Shown here: one piece after another, positions 1 through 7,826 of the stretch
Layout: each line of letters starts with the position of its first letter
Numbering within the stretch: the first letter of the stretch is position 1
Source: Bacillota bacterium
GTDB taxonomy: Bacteria > Bacillota > Bacilli > ZCTH02-B2
Length of the DNA: 51,185 nt
Assembly (NCBI GenBank): GCA_017577895.1
Contig: PKQY01000009.1
Coordinates: 1-51,185 of the forward strand
Reading direction: 5' to 3'
Translations under genes and position numbers: made by a program
The notes under the pieces: model-generated
Databases searched by the model: none
What the model saw: only the letters and a program-made list of their open reading frames with translations
What the model was told of the DNA's origin: nothing

Positions 1-20
1 AAAAAGTATCTTCCACGCGA

Positions 21-641
21 TCAAGAGGCTTTTTTCCGCGGCAAGATGGCCACCCGATGGGGCGGCACGCCGAGTCCCCGCTGGACCGCTTCCATGATCC
101 ACGCTTTCAACTGCGGATTTTCCGCGCCTTCTGCGACAATGATCACACCGCGCACCTGGGGCCTTTTTTGCATCAACACGAGCGGTGTTTCCTCATTGCC
201 TTGGCGGTATATGACCGCTTGGCGGCTGACGTTGGTTTCTTCCACCTGCCGCGCCGCACCTTGCCGATCCCGCTCATCGGTCGTCTGTTTCCGTTCTTGC
301 ACGTTTTTCTCCACCACCAATTCGCCGGTGGAATCCAGGTTCACCATGACCGTCACTCGACCCGTTCCAACCACCTCCTCCAACATCGTTTTCAACTCGG
401 TTTCGTACTTGTGCTCCAGCTCCTCCACACTCCATTCCCGGGCTTCCCGCGCGGCGGCCGGGGCAGCCGGCGGCGTTTCCGACTCCGACGGCGTCGGCGC
501 CGTAGGCACATAGCGCTCGACCTGAAAATATGACGCCAAAATCATGAGGGCCACGCCGAGACATCCGATGAGCAAAAGCCACTGGACTTTGCTCAACTTT
601 TTTTGCCCGGATGTTGACGATCCGTTGCTCGGCTGTTCCAT
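21..641 (-). CDS. spoIIIAG: Stage III sporulation protein AG
   Basis: Single-pass membrane protein of the SpoIIIA-SpoIIQ channel between mother cell and forespore; in the known family it forms a large ring in the intermembrane space. The 206-residue product has one hydrophobic segment near residues 18-37 (WLLLIGCLGVALMILASY), then a Pro/Ala-rich linker and a folded C-terminal domain with LEEVVGTGRVTVMVNL, the ring-building fold typical of AG. I start it at the ATG at 641 because AGGTGA lies just upstream; the open frame continues further upstream but only inside spoIIIAF. It follows spoIIIAF by 4 bases. spoIIIAH should lie just beyond the left edge of the window. Confidence 0.93.
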   Translation of the reverse strand: MEQPSNGSSTSGQKKLSKVQWLLLIGCLGVALMILASYFQVERYVPTAPTPSESETPPAAPAAAREAREWSVEELEHKYETELKTMLEEVVGTGRVTVMVNLDSTGELVVEKNVQERKQTTDERDRQGAARQVEETNVSRQAVIYRQGNEETPLVLMQKRPQVRGVIIVAEGAENPQLKAWIMEAVQRGLGVPPHRVAILPRKKAS

Positions 642-645
642 CGGT

Positions 646-1344
646 TCACCTCCCATCGGTCCAGAAGATCGAAATGTGCTGTTCCTCCAGCTGGTACTGT
701 TGGGCCAGCCAAGCGCGCAGCTGCCGCTCCAGGGCCTGATCCCCCGTGTCGGTCCAAGTACGGGACGCTTGCTCCGGACGGTCCGGGAAGATATGAATGT
801 CCACCGGCGCCACGTCGATGACCAGCCCTTCTTCATCAGATGGGGCTCCCTCCGCTGTTCCCGTCACGGGTTCGGACCGTTCCTCAAAGAGGCGAATCGG
901 CCGCACCGTCAATTCCATGGCCGCCAGTGCCGCATCCCCAGCCGTCGGCGCCATCCGGACCGCCACTTGTGCCACTTCCACCGGAAAACGGGACTCTACC
1001 GCGACAGCGACGTCGTTTTCCAATTGCTTGATCGCCAGGCCCATGGCTTGTTCTTGTTGCAGCCGGAGGAGATGGCCGGCCTGTTCCTGCCACGATGCCG
1101 CTTCCCCATCGGCGACGCCGACTTGATCCAACCATTGCCGGAACCGCCCTTCGTCGAGCCATTGACTGTTCAACAAGTTGAACACCGGGGTCAAGACGGC
1201 CATCAGCACGGTCAAGCTGAGCACCAGGCGGACGTACCGCTCCATGCTGCGGCTCGGCAGCAACATCTCGATCAAACTGGCCAAGATCATGACCAGGACG
1301 ATGGTTTTAAACCATTGACTGAAAAACGCCAACATCCCGGCCAC
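646..1344 (-). CDS. spoIIIAF: Stage III sporulation protein AF
   Basis: Membrane component of the SpoIIIA complex. The 232-residue product opens with two hydrophobic segments (about residues 12-28, and 38-57 with VRLVLSLTVLMAVLTPVFNL), followed by a soluble Q/E-rich domain that ends HISIFWTDG. This matches the AF family: two N-terminal membrane helices and a cytoplasmic or intermembrane domain. The start codon directly abuts the spoIIIAE stop, so the two are probably translationally coupled. Identity rests on operon position and topology; the individual role of AF is not well defined in the family. Confidence 0.9.
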   Translation of the reverse strand: MAGMLAFFSQWFKTIVLVMILASLIEMLLPSRSMERYVRLVLSLTVLMAVLTPVFNLLNSQWLDEGRFRQWLDQVGVADGEAASWQEQAGHLLRLQQEQAMGLAIKQLENDVAVAVESRFPVEVAQVAVRMAPTAGDAALAAMELTVRPIRLFEERSEPVTGTAEGAPSDEEGLVIDVAPVDIHIFPDRPEQASRTWTDTGDQALERQLRAWLAQQYQLEEQHISIFWTDGR

Positions 1345-2583
1345 CTACCTCATCATCAACGTCACGTTGCCGGCAACGATGACGACCGTAATCGCCAGAA
1401 AAAACATCAGCGCCACCATGGCCATCGCCGCGAACATGAACACGAGGCTTCTCCCCACCAGAGAAAGACAGGTGGTGACGGGACTGTCGCCCAGCGGCTG
1501 CATGACGGCTCCGGCAAAGGTGTAGATGAGCGACAGGATGAGGATTTTGATGGCCGGAAAGACGCAAATGAACAACAGCGTCAGCACCCCGGCCATGCCG
1601 ATGGCGTTTTTCACCAGCAACGAGGCGGCGACGACCGTATCCGCCGCGTCGGCAAACAATTTGCCGACGACCGGGACAAAATTGCCAGCAAGAAACTTCG
1701 CCGTCCTGAGCGTCACCCCGTCGGCGACGGTGGCGGTGAGGCCTTGCAACGAAATGACCGACAGAAACAGCGTCGTCAACACGCCCAACGCCCCGAGACT
1801 GAGCTTGTTCAGCAATTCGGCCAATTGACTCACTTGGTAGCGACCGGTAAAACTGCTCACCATATTCATTACGCCGGCCAAAAAGATGAGTGGTAAGACG
1901 ATGGTCGCAATCGTATTGCCGACCACGTGGACCATGAACAAAATGAGGGGGTGAAACACGCTGGCCGAAACCATATTGCCCAAGGACAAAAGCAAAGACA
2001 GCAACAACGGAATGAGCGCCAGCATCAGGTTGACCATGTTCGAGATGGTCGTGCTGGCCAGGTCCATGGCCAGGCGGAAACTGTTGATCACTATAACCAT
2101 CAAGGTCAGGAAGACGATGGCATAGGCCACGGTGGCGACGGTCTGCTGCTCAAAGGAGGACTGGATGGATCCGAGAATCATGGCAAAGACGGTCAGGACG
2201 ACGAGCATGCCCAACAGGTGGGCATTTTGCCGCACTTCGTGAAAAAAGTACGCCATAAGACCTTGTAAGACCGATTGGATATTCAACCCCTCACCGCCGG
2301 GCAACAACTGTTCCGCCAAGCTGGGCGTTTCTAAGTACGGGAGAAAACCGCCGTATTCTTCCTGGAGCTGTTTCCAAAAGGCCTCCACTTTATCGGTCGG
2401 CAAAACCTCCAGCTGCTCTTTGAGTAACGCCTCATCCAGTAACGCCTCATCCAGCGGCGATTCCGATACGAGCGCCGTGGAGACGGGGGGCTCCTCGGCT
2501 TCCGCGGCGGAAAACGCCAGCGGCATTCCCACGGACAGGAAAAGGATGGTCCACAACATGCACCGTTGGATCCCCGACGACAT
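1345..2583 (-). CDS. spoIIIAE: Stage III sporulation protein AE
   Basis: Polytopic membrane protein of the SpoIIIA channel, related in fold to transport permease subunits. The 412-residue product has an N-terminal signal-like segment (WTILFLSVGMPLAFSAAEAE), an acidic extracellular stretch of about 70 residues, then about seven or eight hydrophobic helices. AGGTGAG precedes the ATG. The extracellular stretch carries LDEAL written twice, encoded by a perfect 15-bp tandem duplication at 2425-2454. Length agrees with the family (about 400). Confidence 0.95.
   Translation of the reverse strand: MSSGIQRCMLWTILFLSVGMPLAFSAAEAEEPPVSTALVSESPLDEALLDEALLKEQLEVLPTDKVEAFWKQLQEEYGGFLPYLETPSLAEQLLPGGEGLNIQSVLQGLMAYFFHEVRQNAHLLGMLVVLTVFAMILGSIQSSFEQQTVATVAYAIVFLTLMVIVINSFRLAMDLASTTISNMVNLMLALIPLLLSLLLSLGNMVSASVFHPLILFMVHVVGNTIATIVLPLIFLAGVMNMVSSFTGRYQVSQLAELLNKLSLGALGVLTTLFLSVISLQGLTATVADGVTLRTAKFLAGNFVPVVGKLFADAADTVVAASLLVKNAIGMAGVLTLLFICVFPAIKILILSLIYTFAGAVMQPLGDSPVTTCLSLVGRSLVFMFAAMAMVALMFFLAITVVIVAGNVTLMMR
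2425..2454 (-). repeat. 15-bp perfect tandem duplication inside spoIIIAE
   Basis: Two adjacent identical 15-base units (2425-2439 and 2440-2454) keep the frame and duplicate five residues (LLDEA in the coding sense) in the extracellular part of SpoIIIAE just after the signal segment. It looks like a recent slippage event in a tolerant region. Confidence 0.9.
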
Positions 2584-2607
2584 GGCGTCTCACCTACTTT
2601 TGGCGTG

Positions 2608-2997
2608 TCAGATTGGCAACAGTTTCAACACCGTCTCCACGATGATCATGATGATGGGGATGGCCATGACGAGGATGAAGACTTTGCCGGCCAATTCGAT
2701 TTTGGCCGCAATCCCCTCTTCGCCCGCATCCCGGGCAATTTGTGCGCCAAATTCGGCAATGTATGCAATACCGATGATTTTTAAAATCGTTTCGAGAAAT
2801 ATGTTGTTCAGTTCGGTATGTTGGGCCAGGCGGCGTATCATGTCGACAATCTGCACGATCTTGTCCAACAAGAACATAAAAATGAACAGGCCGACGATGA
2901 CGACGAGCAAGAAGGCGAACTGCGCTTTCTGTTCCCTGAGGATGACAGCCAAGATGGTGGTCATTAAGCCAATTCCGACAATTTGAATAATGTCCAC
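2608..2997 (-). CDS. spoIIIAD: Stage III sporulation protein AD
   Basis: Small membrane protein of the SpoIIIA complex, similar to SpoIIIAC but longer; both may form part of a FliQ-like export gate. The 129-residue product has four hydrophobic segments (MDIIQIVGIGLMTTILAVIL; FAFLLVVIVGLFIFMFLL; the region around ETILKIIGIAYIAEFGAQI; and VFILVMAIPIIMIIVETVL). It starts with GTG at 2997 behind GGAGGAGG. It lies between spoIIIAC and spoIIIAE in the canonical order. Confidence 0.94.
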   Translation of the reverse strand: MDIIQIVGIGLMTTILAVILREQKAQFAFLLVVIVGLFIFMFLLDKIVQIVDMIRRLAQHTELNNIFLETILKIIGIAYIAEFGAQIARDAGEEGIAAKIELAGKVFILVMAIPIIMIIVETVLKLLPI

Positions 2998-3053
2998 GTG
3001 GGCCTCCTCCAGCCATGGCCTTTGGATTCAAGGACCGGATGTGGTGCCGCCAA

Positions 3054-3257
3054 CTAATGGAACAGAAACACCCGCTGAATTTCTTGGAACAAATCGTGGA
3101 TCATTTTGGCAACCATCAGCAAAACGACAACGAATCCGACCAGCCCTGCCCAAAAGGCGTATTCTTCTTTGCCCGCCTGCTTCAAAATCGTATGAATCAT
3201 GGCCATGATTAAGCCGATCCCCGCCACTTGAAAAATGGCGCTGACATCGAACGACAT
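3054..3257 (-). CDS. spoIIIAC: Stage III sporulation protein AC
   Basis: Sixty-seven-residue protein with two membrane helices (FQVAGIGLIMAMIHTILK and FWAGLVGFVVVLLMVAKMI), the expected size for SpoIIIAC (about 68). The ATG at 3257 is chosen because GAGGTGG lies eight bases upstream and the product then begins MSFDVSAIFQ, as in the family. An upstream extension of twelve residues (SSSCCCKRGG) is only run-on of the open frame. It shares the N-terminal helix pattern with SpoIIIAD, consistent with an ancient duplication. Confidence 0.94.
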   Translation of the reverse strand: MSFDVSAIFQVAGIGLIMAMIHTILKQAGKEEYAFWAGLVGFVVVLLMVAKMIHDLFQEIQRVFLFH

Positions 3258-3270
3258 ACGACCACCTCTT

Positions 3271-3786
3271 TTACAACAACAAGATGACGACAAACAGTCC
3301 GCCTAAAAATCCGAGGGTCCGGCTCATTTTTTCATATTTGGCCTGCTCTTCCCGGGCCAAGGCTTCTTCCACCTGCAAGTGGCGGATGAGGGCCCGAATG
3401 TGTTTGACTTGGTGGTCCCGATCGGAACTGCCCAACGTATGGCCGAACTGCAACAACACCTCTTGTTCTTTCTCTTTGAGGGCCGTGTCCGGCCAACAAG
3501 CTTGCACCGCCTTGGACCAACACCGTTCGGTCGGCGAGCCGTCTCCTTTTTCCAATTCGGCCGCAGCCCGCACAAACAGTTGCCCGACCGGCGGAGGAAT
3601 CGTTCGCCCGATGCGCCGGAACGATTCAGACAATGGCTCCATCCGGTACATCACATCCGTTTCCAACATTTCAAAGGCCGACTGTAAATGCCGAATTTGC
3701 AACGGGCGGTCGGCATACCGCCGGGCGTAGATAAACCCGATGGCGGTGGCCGAGATGAGTACCAGGAACAGGCCGATCCACTTCAT
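3271..3786 (-). CDS. spoIIIAB: Stage III sporulation protein AB
   Basis: 171-residue protein with one helix at each end (WIGLFLVLISATAIGFIYAR and LGFLGGLFVVILLL) and a long helical middle. It is related to GspF/ComGB-type platform proteins of type II secretion, consistent with the SpoIIIA complex being a secretion-like machine with AA as ATPase. Its ATG overlaps the spoIIIAA stop (ATGA), which suggests coupling. Length is as expected for the family. Confidence 0.95.
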   Translation of the reverse strand: MKWIGLFLVLISATAIGFIYARRYADRPLQIRHLQSAFEMLETDVMYRMEPLSESFRRIGRTIPPPVGQLFVRAAAELEKGDGSPTERCWSKAVQACWPDTALKEKEQEVLLQFGHTLGSSDRDHQVKHIRALIRHLQVEEALAREEQAKYEKMSRTLGFLGGLFVVILLL

Positions 3787-4766
3787 CCTGCATTCCCGCC
3801 TGTCGTGACCGGTTTGCCGTCCCGATCCAACACCGCCTGTACGGTTCCGGGACCCCGCTCGCGGTTCAAAATGATGACCCGTTCAAAGGCCCACCGGGAC
3901 AACAACGGCGCCAGACTGGGACGGCGCAAGACGTCCACGTAGTCCCACCCGTGGGCAGTGGTGATGACTTTGACCCCGGCATGAACGGCCTCCAGCAACG
4001 CTTGCGTATCTTTTTCGCCGCCGATTTCATCGACCACGAGCACTTCGGGAGACATGGAACGGATGAGCATCATCATCCCTTCAGCCTTGGGACAGCCGTC
4101 CAGCACGTCAGTGCGGGGGCCGACGTCTTTTTGTGGCACCCCCCGCAAACTGCCGGCAATTTCTGACCGTTCATCCACAATGCCCACCTTAAAACCGCGG
4201 GGCAAAGGCGAATGCCCGTAGCTGATCTGCCGGGCAATGTCCCGGATGAGGGTCGTTTTGCCACATTGGGGCGGGGAAATGATCAGCGTGTGGTAAATTT
4301 CTTTCCGCCGCCGGTCCCACAACACCGGCATCACGCCGTTGGCGGCCCCGATCACTTCCCGGGCAATGCGGACGTTGAAGCTGGAAATATCTCGAATGCC
4401 TTTGACTCCCCCTTTTTCCAAGATCACTTTGCCGCTGATGCCGACCCGGTGTCCTCCCTGGACCGTCACATAACCCCGGCGCAACTCTTCTTCCAGCGTG
4501 TAAAGGGAATGGTTGCTGATAATGTTGAGCATTTTCGTGCCGTCTTCGGCCGTAAACCGGTACCCGGTTGACAGCCAACGCCCCAACTCCCCCTTCGGGG
4601 TCAAAAACAAAGATTGACCGTGACAAATGCACTCAATGGGCTGCCCGATGCGCAAACGAATTTCCTCGAAGCTGGCCAGCTGTTGCTCCGGCAAACTGGA
4701 CAACATTTCTTTTAAGTGGGCAGGAAACACCGCCAGCCAGGAAAAAGAGGCGCGGTTTGCCGTCAT
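3783..4766 (-). CDS. spoIIIAA: Stage III sporulation protein AA, secretion-type ATPase
   Basis: ATPase of the SpoIIIA machine, similar to type II/IV secretion ATPases. The 327-residue product has a Walker A (SPPQCGKTT, about residues 164-172) and a Walker B (LVVDEIGG, about 244-251). First gene of the minus-strand operon AA-AB-AC-AD-AE-AF-AG. I place the start at ATG 4766, six bases after AAAGGTGA; a GTG two codons upstream would abut the ribosome binding site with no spacing. In the known family transcription is by sigma-E in the mother cell. Confidence 0.95.
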   Translation of the reverse strand: MTANRASFSWLAVFPAHLKEMLSSLPEQQLASFEEIRLRIGQPIECICHGQSLFLTPKGELGRWLSTGYRFTAEDGTKMLNIISNHSLYTLEEELRRGYVTVQGGHRVGISGKVILEKGGVKGIRDISSFNVRIAREVIGAANGVMPVLWDRRRKEIYHTLIISPPQCGKTTLIRDIARQISYGHSPLPRGFKVGIVDERSEIAGSLRGVPQKDVGPRTDVLDGCPKAEGMMMLIRSMSPEVLVVDEIGGEKDTQALLEAVHAGVKVITTAHGWDYVDVLRRPSLAPLLSRWAFERVIILNRERGPGTVQAVLDRDGKPVTTGGNAG

Positions 4767-4798
4767 GGGCACTCACCTTTGTACAAGGTTTCTAACCC

Positions 4799-4826
4799 AT
4801 TCATATTCACTGTGGGACAATTTATG
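4799..4826 (-). promoter_or_regulatory. Possible sigma-E promoter of the spoIIIA operon
   Basis: On the minus strand CATAAATT (4819-4826) and ATATGAAT (4799-4806) are 12 bases apart, about 33 bases before the spoIIIAA start. They loosely resemble the sigma-E boxes (ATATT-like and CATACAAT). The match is imperfect; the assignment leans on the known sigma-E control of this operon. Confidence 0.3.
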
Positions 4827-4827
4827 T

Positions 4828-4864
4828 ACGAAAAAGAAAATCCCTTGCGCTGATACGCAAGGGA
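4828..4864 (-). terminator. Intrinsic terminator after the CD1247-like gene
   Basis: A 9-bp perfect stem (4841-4849 with 4856-4864, CCCTTGCG/CGCAAGGG core) with a 6-base loop is followed on the minus strand by TTTTCTTTTT. It sits 7 bases after the stop of the gene at 4872-5189 and separates it from spoIIIA. Confidence 0.85.
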
Positions 4865-4871
4865 CTGCGTC

Positions 4872-5189
4872 TTACATGTAGACCGTCTCGTCGGTGCGGT
4901 TTTCCGGCTGACGAGTGCGGTCCGTGCCGCCGCCAGTTTCTTCTGCCGATTTCTTGTCCCAGTCGTCTTCATACACCATCGATTCCACATCCATCAAATC
5001 TTCGTCGATGGCATCGACATAATCGTGCAGTTCGTCTTGCCGGTCCAGGGACCGTTCCATTTCGACGACGAGATCGTCCAACAGATCCAACATCTCCACC
5101 AGCAGCCGTCCTTCTTCGGTTTTCGTATGCAGCCGCATCCCTTCCGCCATGCCTTTGAGATAGGCGATTTTTTCCGTCAAATAATTCAT
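4872..5189 (-). CDS. CD1247 N-terminal-domain-like small protein
   Basis: 105-residue acidic protein of unknown function. The start MNYLTEKIAYLKGMAEGM resembles the N-terminal domain found in Firmicutes proteins named after CD1247 (YLKGLAEG pattern). The middle is a predicted helical, coiled-coil-like acidic stretch (LLDDLVVEMERSLDRQDELH), and the tail is disordered and Gly/Thr-rich. Start at ATG 5189 behind GGAGGTGG. No membrane segment or signal. It lies between yqhV and spoIIIAA, with its own terminator. The family link is from memory of the motif and is moderate. Confidence 0.75.
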   Translation of the reverse strand: MNYLTEKIAYLKGMAEGMRLHTKTEEGRLLVEMLDLLDDLVVEMERSLDRQDELHDYVDAIDEDLMDVESMVYEDDWDKKSAEETGGGTDRTRQPENRTDETVYM

Positions 5190-5274
5190 CCGGGACCCAC
5201 CTCCATCATGCAGCCCATTCAATTTCGGTGCGACCACTCCTAGTATGGCACCGAGCGGCCCCGCTCATCCCCCG

Positions 5275-5556
5275 TCACTTGGCTTTGACGCCGATCAAAA
5301 TGCACGTCACGCCGATGCCAATCCACAGCAGTTTGGCCAAGGACAGCCGATCGGCGATGCCGACGAGGCCGATGGTCGTCGTCGTCAAGAGGACCAACGG
5401 ACCGACCATGGCCAACGCGGCGTTGACCATCAGCGCCTTTTCCACCGCGTTGAGCCGCCACATCAAAAGCCCCGCGCAAAGTTCGATGGTCCCGGAAATA
5501 ATGCGCAACAATCCCATGGCAAACACGGCCTGATTCAACCACCAAAACACCGTCAT
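5275..5556 (-). CDS. yqhV: YqhV-like membrane protein (DUF2619)
   Basis: Ninety-three-residue protein with three hydrophobic helices. RIISGTIELCAGLLMWRLN, VEKALMVNAALAMVGPLVLL and TTIGLVGIADRLS match the DUF2619/YqhV pattern, and in Bacillus subtilis yqhV also lies between spoIIIAA and efp. Function unknown. AGAGGTG directly abuts the ATG at 5556, so translation may instead begin at the GTG at 5550, six bases after the ribosome site. It is divergent from comA. Confidence 0.88.
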   Translation of the reverse strand: MTVFWWLNQAVFAMGLLRIISGTIELCAGLLMWRLNAVEKALMVNAALAMVGPLVLLTTTTIGLVGIADRLSLAKLLWIGIGVTCILIGVKAK

Positions 5557-5642
5557 CACCTCTGCCCTTTGTCCATGCTCATGGCTTTTCTTCCATGTGT
5601 ATGCGACAGACAGCGACGCCAGTCCATTTCACCATGTCACGG

Positions 5643-5670
5643 ACCCATGGGCGGGCGGCTGCATACAATA
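5643..5670 (+). promoter_or_regulatory. Candidate mother-cell sporulation promoter of comA-comB
   Basis: CATACAATA at 5662-5670 fits the sigma-K -10 consensus CATANNNTA exactly and contains a perfect sigma-E -10 (CATACAAT). An AC at 5643-5644, 17 bases upstream, fits the short sigma-K -35. No good sigma-E -35 (ATATT-like) is visible, so sigma-K is the better reading. The ATG of comA is about 45 bases downstream. Confidence 0.5.
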
Positions 5671-5715
5671 GGGCAGCACTTGGTGACAACCTTGACGAAA
5701 AGGAGCTTGAACCCC

Positions 5716-6552
5716 ATGACCTACGTCCATCCACAACTGGCCGATCCTTCCGGGCAAAGGACGGCCAAACCGCGCGATACCGGTCTGACCATGGTCATCG
5801 ATACCGGCATCAGTACGAACCTCTTTCGGGACATGATCCAGCTGGCGGGCCCGTACGTGGATTTCGTCAAACTTGGATTCGGTTCCTCGGTCCTCTACCC
5901 GCCGGAACAGCTGGCCGACAAAGTAGCCTATGGACGGCAGCACGGCGTCGAAGTGTACCCGGGCGGAACGTTTTTGGAAGCGGCTTGGGCTCAAGGGTTG
6001 GAAGAAGAATATTTCCGTTTTGTGACAGAAGTCGGGTTCTCCTACATCGAAATTTCCGACGGCACCGTTGACTTGCCCTTGGCAGAGCGGCGACGGCTCA
6101 TCCGGGAAGCCCGGGAACGAGGGTTGTCGGTCATCACCGAATACGGCAAGAAAACGTACGGCTCCGGCATTGCGATCCCGCACATGCAAGAAGTGGTGGA
6201 AATGGACTGGGACAGTGGCGCCAGATACGTCATCGTCGAAGGGCGGGAATCGGGCAAAGGGGTCGGGATTTACGATGACACGGGGCATTTTGACGAACAG
6301 CTGGTCCAGGACATCGTGCGGCAGCTGTCGCAACCGCAACGGCTCATCTGGGAAGCGCCGCAGAAACACCAGCAAATACACTTGATCCGATTGTTGGGTC
6401 GGGACGTCAATTTGGGGAACATCGCCATGTGGGACATCTATTCATTGGAATGTTTGCGGCGGGGACTGCGCTCCGACACGTTTTGCCACCGGCCGGCGCA
6501 GGCCCGTTTCATCGCCTTCTTCGCACCATCCGGCGGAGGGCAAGGAAGGTGA
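5716..6552 (+). CDS. comA: Phosphosulfolactate synthase
   Basis: Joins sulfite to phosphoenolpyruvate to give (R)-phosphosulfolactate, the first step to sulfolactate (and to coenzyme M in archaea). The 278-residue product has the family motifs: TGISTNLFRDMI, DFVKLGFGSS, VEVYPGGTFLE, YIEISDGTVDLP, VITEYGKK and VIVEGRESGKGVGIYD. Bacilli carry the same enzyme as YitD. ATG 5716 is preceded by AAAAGGAG at 11 bases. It is followed after 4 bases by comB, so the two form an operon. There is no sulfolactate dehydrogenase gene nearby, which suggests that 3-sulfolactate is the end product. Confidence 0.93.
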   Translation: MTYVHPQLADPSGQRTAKPRDTGLTMVIDTGISTNLFRDMIQLAGPYVDFVKLGFGSSVLYPPEQLADKVAYGRQHGVEVYPGGTFLEAAWAQGLEEEYFRFVTEVGFSYIEISDGTVDLPLAERRRLIREARERGLSVITEYGKKTYGSGIAIPHMQEVVEMDWDSGARYVIVEGRESGKGVGIYDDTGHFDEQLVQDIVRQLSQPQRLIWEAPQKHQQIHLIRLLGRDVNLGNIAMWDIYSLECLRRGLRSDTFCHRPAQARFIAFFAPSGGGQGR

Positions 6553-6556
6553 TTCG

Positions 6557-7315
6557 ATGCACGTGGATGTCGTCGCATCCGTCAACGAACTGACACAAGA
6601 AGAAGTGCTGTTTAAAACCGTCATCGTCGTCGACACATTGCGGGCCACCAGCACCGTCGTCACCGGTCTGGCTTGCGGCGCGATCCAAGTCATCCCCGCG
6701 GAAACCATCGGGCAAGCCAAAAGCTGGGCCGCCAAACATCCGTCCTACTGGTTGGCCGGCGAAAGAAATGGAAAGAAAATCTCCGGTTTTCATTTGGGCA
6801 ACTCGCCGTCGGAATGGCTGACAGCACCGGTGGCGGGCAAACACATCATTTTCACGACGACCAACGGCACGCGGGCCATAATCAAAGCGAGCAAGGCAGA
6901 CCATTTGTTGCTCGGCTCGCTTCTGAACGGACAGGCCTGTGCCCAACAGGCCGCTGCTTATCAAGCCGACATCACGATTCTTTGTGCGGGCCATCGGAAT
7001 CAATTCGCCCTCGAAGACGGCTTGACCGCCGGCCACCTCATTCATTGGCTTGGCCAGTATCACGAATCCATCACCCTCAACGATTTCGGCCGTGCCCTTT
7101 ACCAAGCGTACCGCGCCAGCGTGCCGCAGCTGGATACCGTCATTGCCGCCGGACAGACCGGCCGTCGCCTCATCCAATTGGGGTATCAAAACGACTTGGC
7201 CTTTTGTTGCCAACTGGATAAATTTTCCGTAACGGCCCTGTTCAGCCCGCCGGGCATCGTCGCCTTGCCCGACGCGTCGGGGACGACTATTTCCCCGCCC
7301 GCTGACATACAATGA
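6557..7315 (+). CDS. comB: 2-phosphosulfolactate phosphatase
   Basis: Removes phosphate from phosphosulfolactate to give 3-sulfolactate; Mg-dependent in the known family. The 252-residue product shows the ComB signatures VIVVDTLRATSTVVTGL near residues 23-39, AGERNGKKISGFHLGNSPSE, FTTTNGTRAI and CAGHRNQFALEDGLTAG. GAAGGTGA of the comA stop region serves as ribosome site. In Bacillus subtilis spores 3-sulfolactate is abundant; the promoter upstream of comA fits such a role here. Confidence 0.93.
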   Translation: MHVDVVASVNELTQEEVLFKTVIVVDTLRATSTVVTGLACGAIQVIPAETIGQAKSWAAKHPSYWLAGERNGKKISGFHLGNSPSEWLTAPVAGKHIIFTTTNGTRAIIKASKADHLLLGSLLNGQACAQQAAAYQADITILCAGHRNQFALEDGLTAGHLIHWLGQYHESITLNDFGRALYQAYRASVPQLDTVIAAGQTGRRLIQLGYQNDLAFCCQLDKFSVTALFSPPGIVALPDASGTTISPPADIQ

Positions 7316-7364
7316 ACTAGCGTACCGGTCGAATTTTGGACAGAGAGGAAGGCGCAACCGGCCT

Positions 7365-7823
7365 ATGCAGGGGGAACTGGTCCTCATCATTCTCATCATC
7401 ATCGGCATCCTCGGCCGTTCCAACATTTTGGCCACTGCCGCCAGCCTGTTGCTGATCATGAAACTGATTCACCTGGAACGGTTTTTTCCCGCGGTGGAAA
7501 GAAGAGGACTGGAATTCGGACTGCTGCTGTTGATGATGGCCGTTTTGGTCCCCTTTGCCGCCGAAAAAATCACCTGGAAAGAAATCGTTTCCTTGTTTGC
7601 GACGCCGGTGGGCATCCTGGCGCTGGTCGGCGGCGCGTTGGCCACCTACTTGAACGGCAAGGGCCTTTCCCTGCTGCAAGCCGAACCGGAACTCATCATC
7701 GGGCTGGTGTTCGGTTCCATATTCGGCATCATTTTTTTAAAAGGAATCCCTGTCGGCCCGCTCATGGCCGCAGGGATTACCGTTGCCTTTTTGAAGTTGT
7801 TTTCGTTATTGTTTCGGGGCTGA
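7365..7823 (+). CDS. DUF441 (YtwI-type) membrane protein
   Basis: 152-residue protein with four or five hydrophobic helices, including MQGELVLIILIIIGILGRSN at the N-terminus, GLEFGLLLLMMAVLVPFAAE, LVGGALATYLNGKG, and the PVGPLMAAGITVAFLK end. The pattern is that of DUF441/UPF0756 proteins, whose function is unknown. Ribosome site GAGAGGAAGG. It ends 3 bases before the convergent efp stop, so no room is left for a separate terminator. Confidence 0.88.
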   Translation: MQGELVLIILIIIGILGRSNILATAASLLLIMKLIHLERFFPAVERRGLEFGLLLLMMAVLVPFAAEKITWKEIVSLFATPVGILALVGGALATYLNGKGLSLLQAEPELIIGLVFGSIFGIIFLKGIPVGPLMAAGITVAFLKLFSLLFRG

Positions 7824-7826
7824 GCC

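Noticed and set aside
544..1896. 450-codon plus-strand open frame opposite spoIIIAF and spoIIIAE
   Set aside because: Composition is extremely His/Gln/Arg-rich, without any known fold; it mirrors two real genes.
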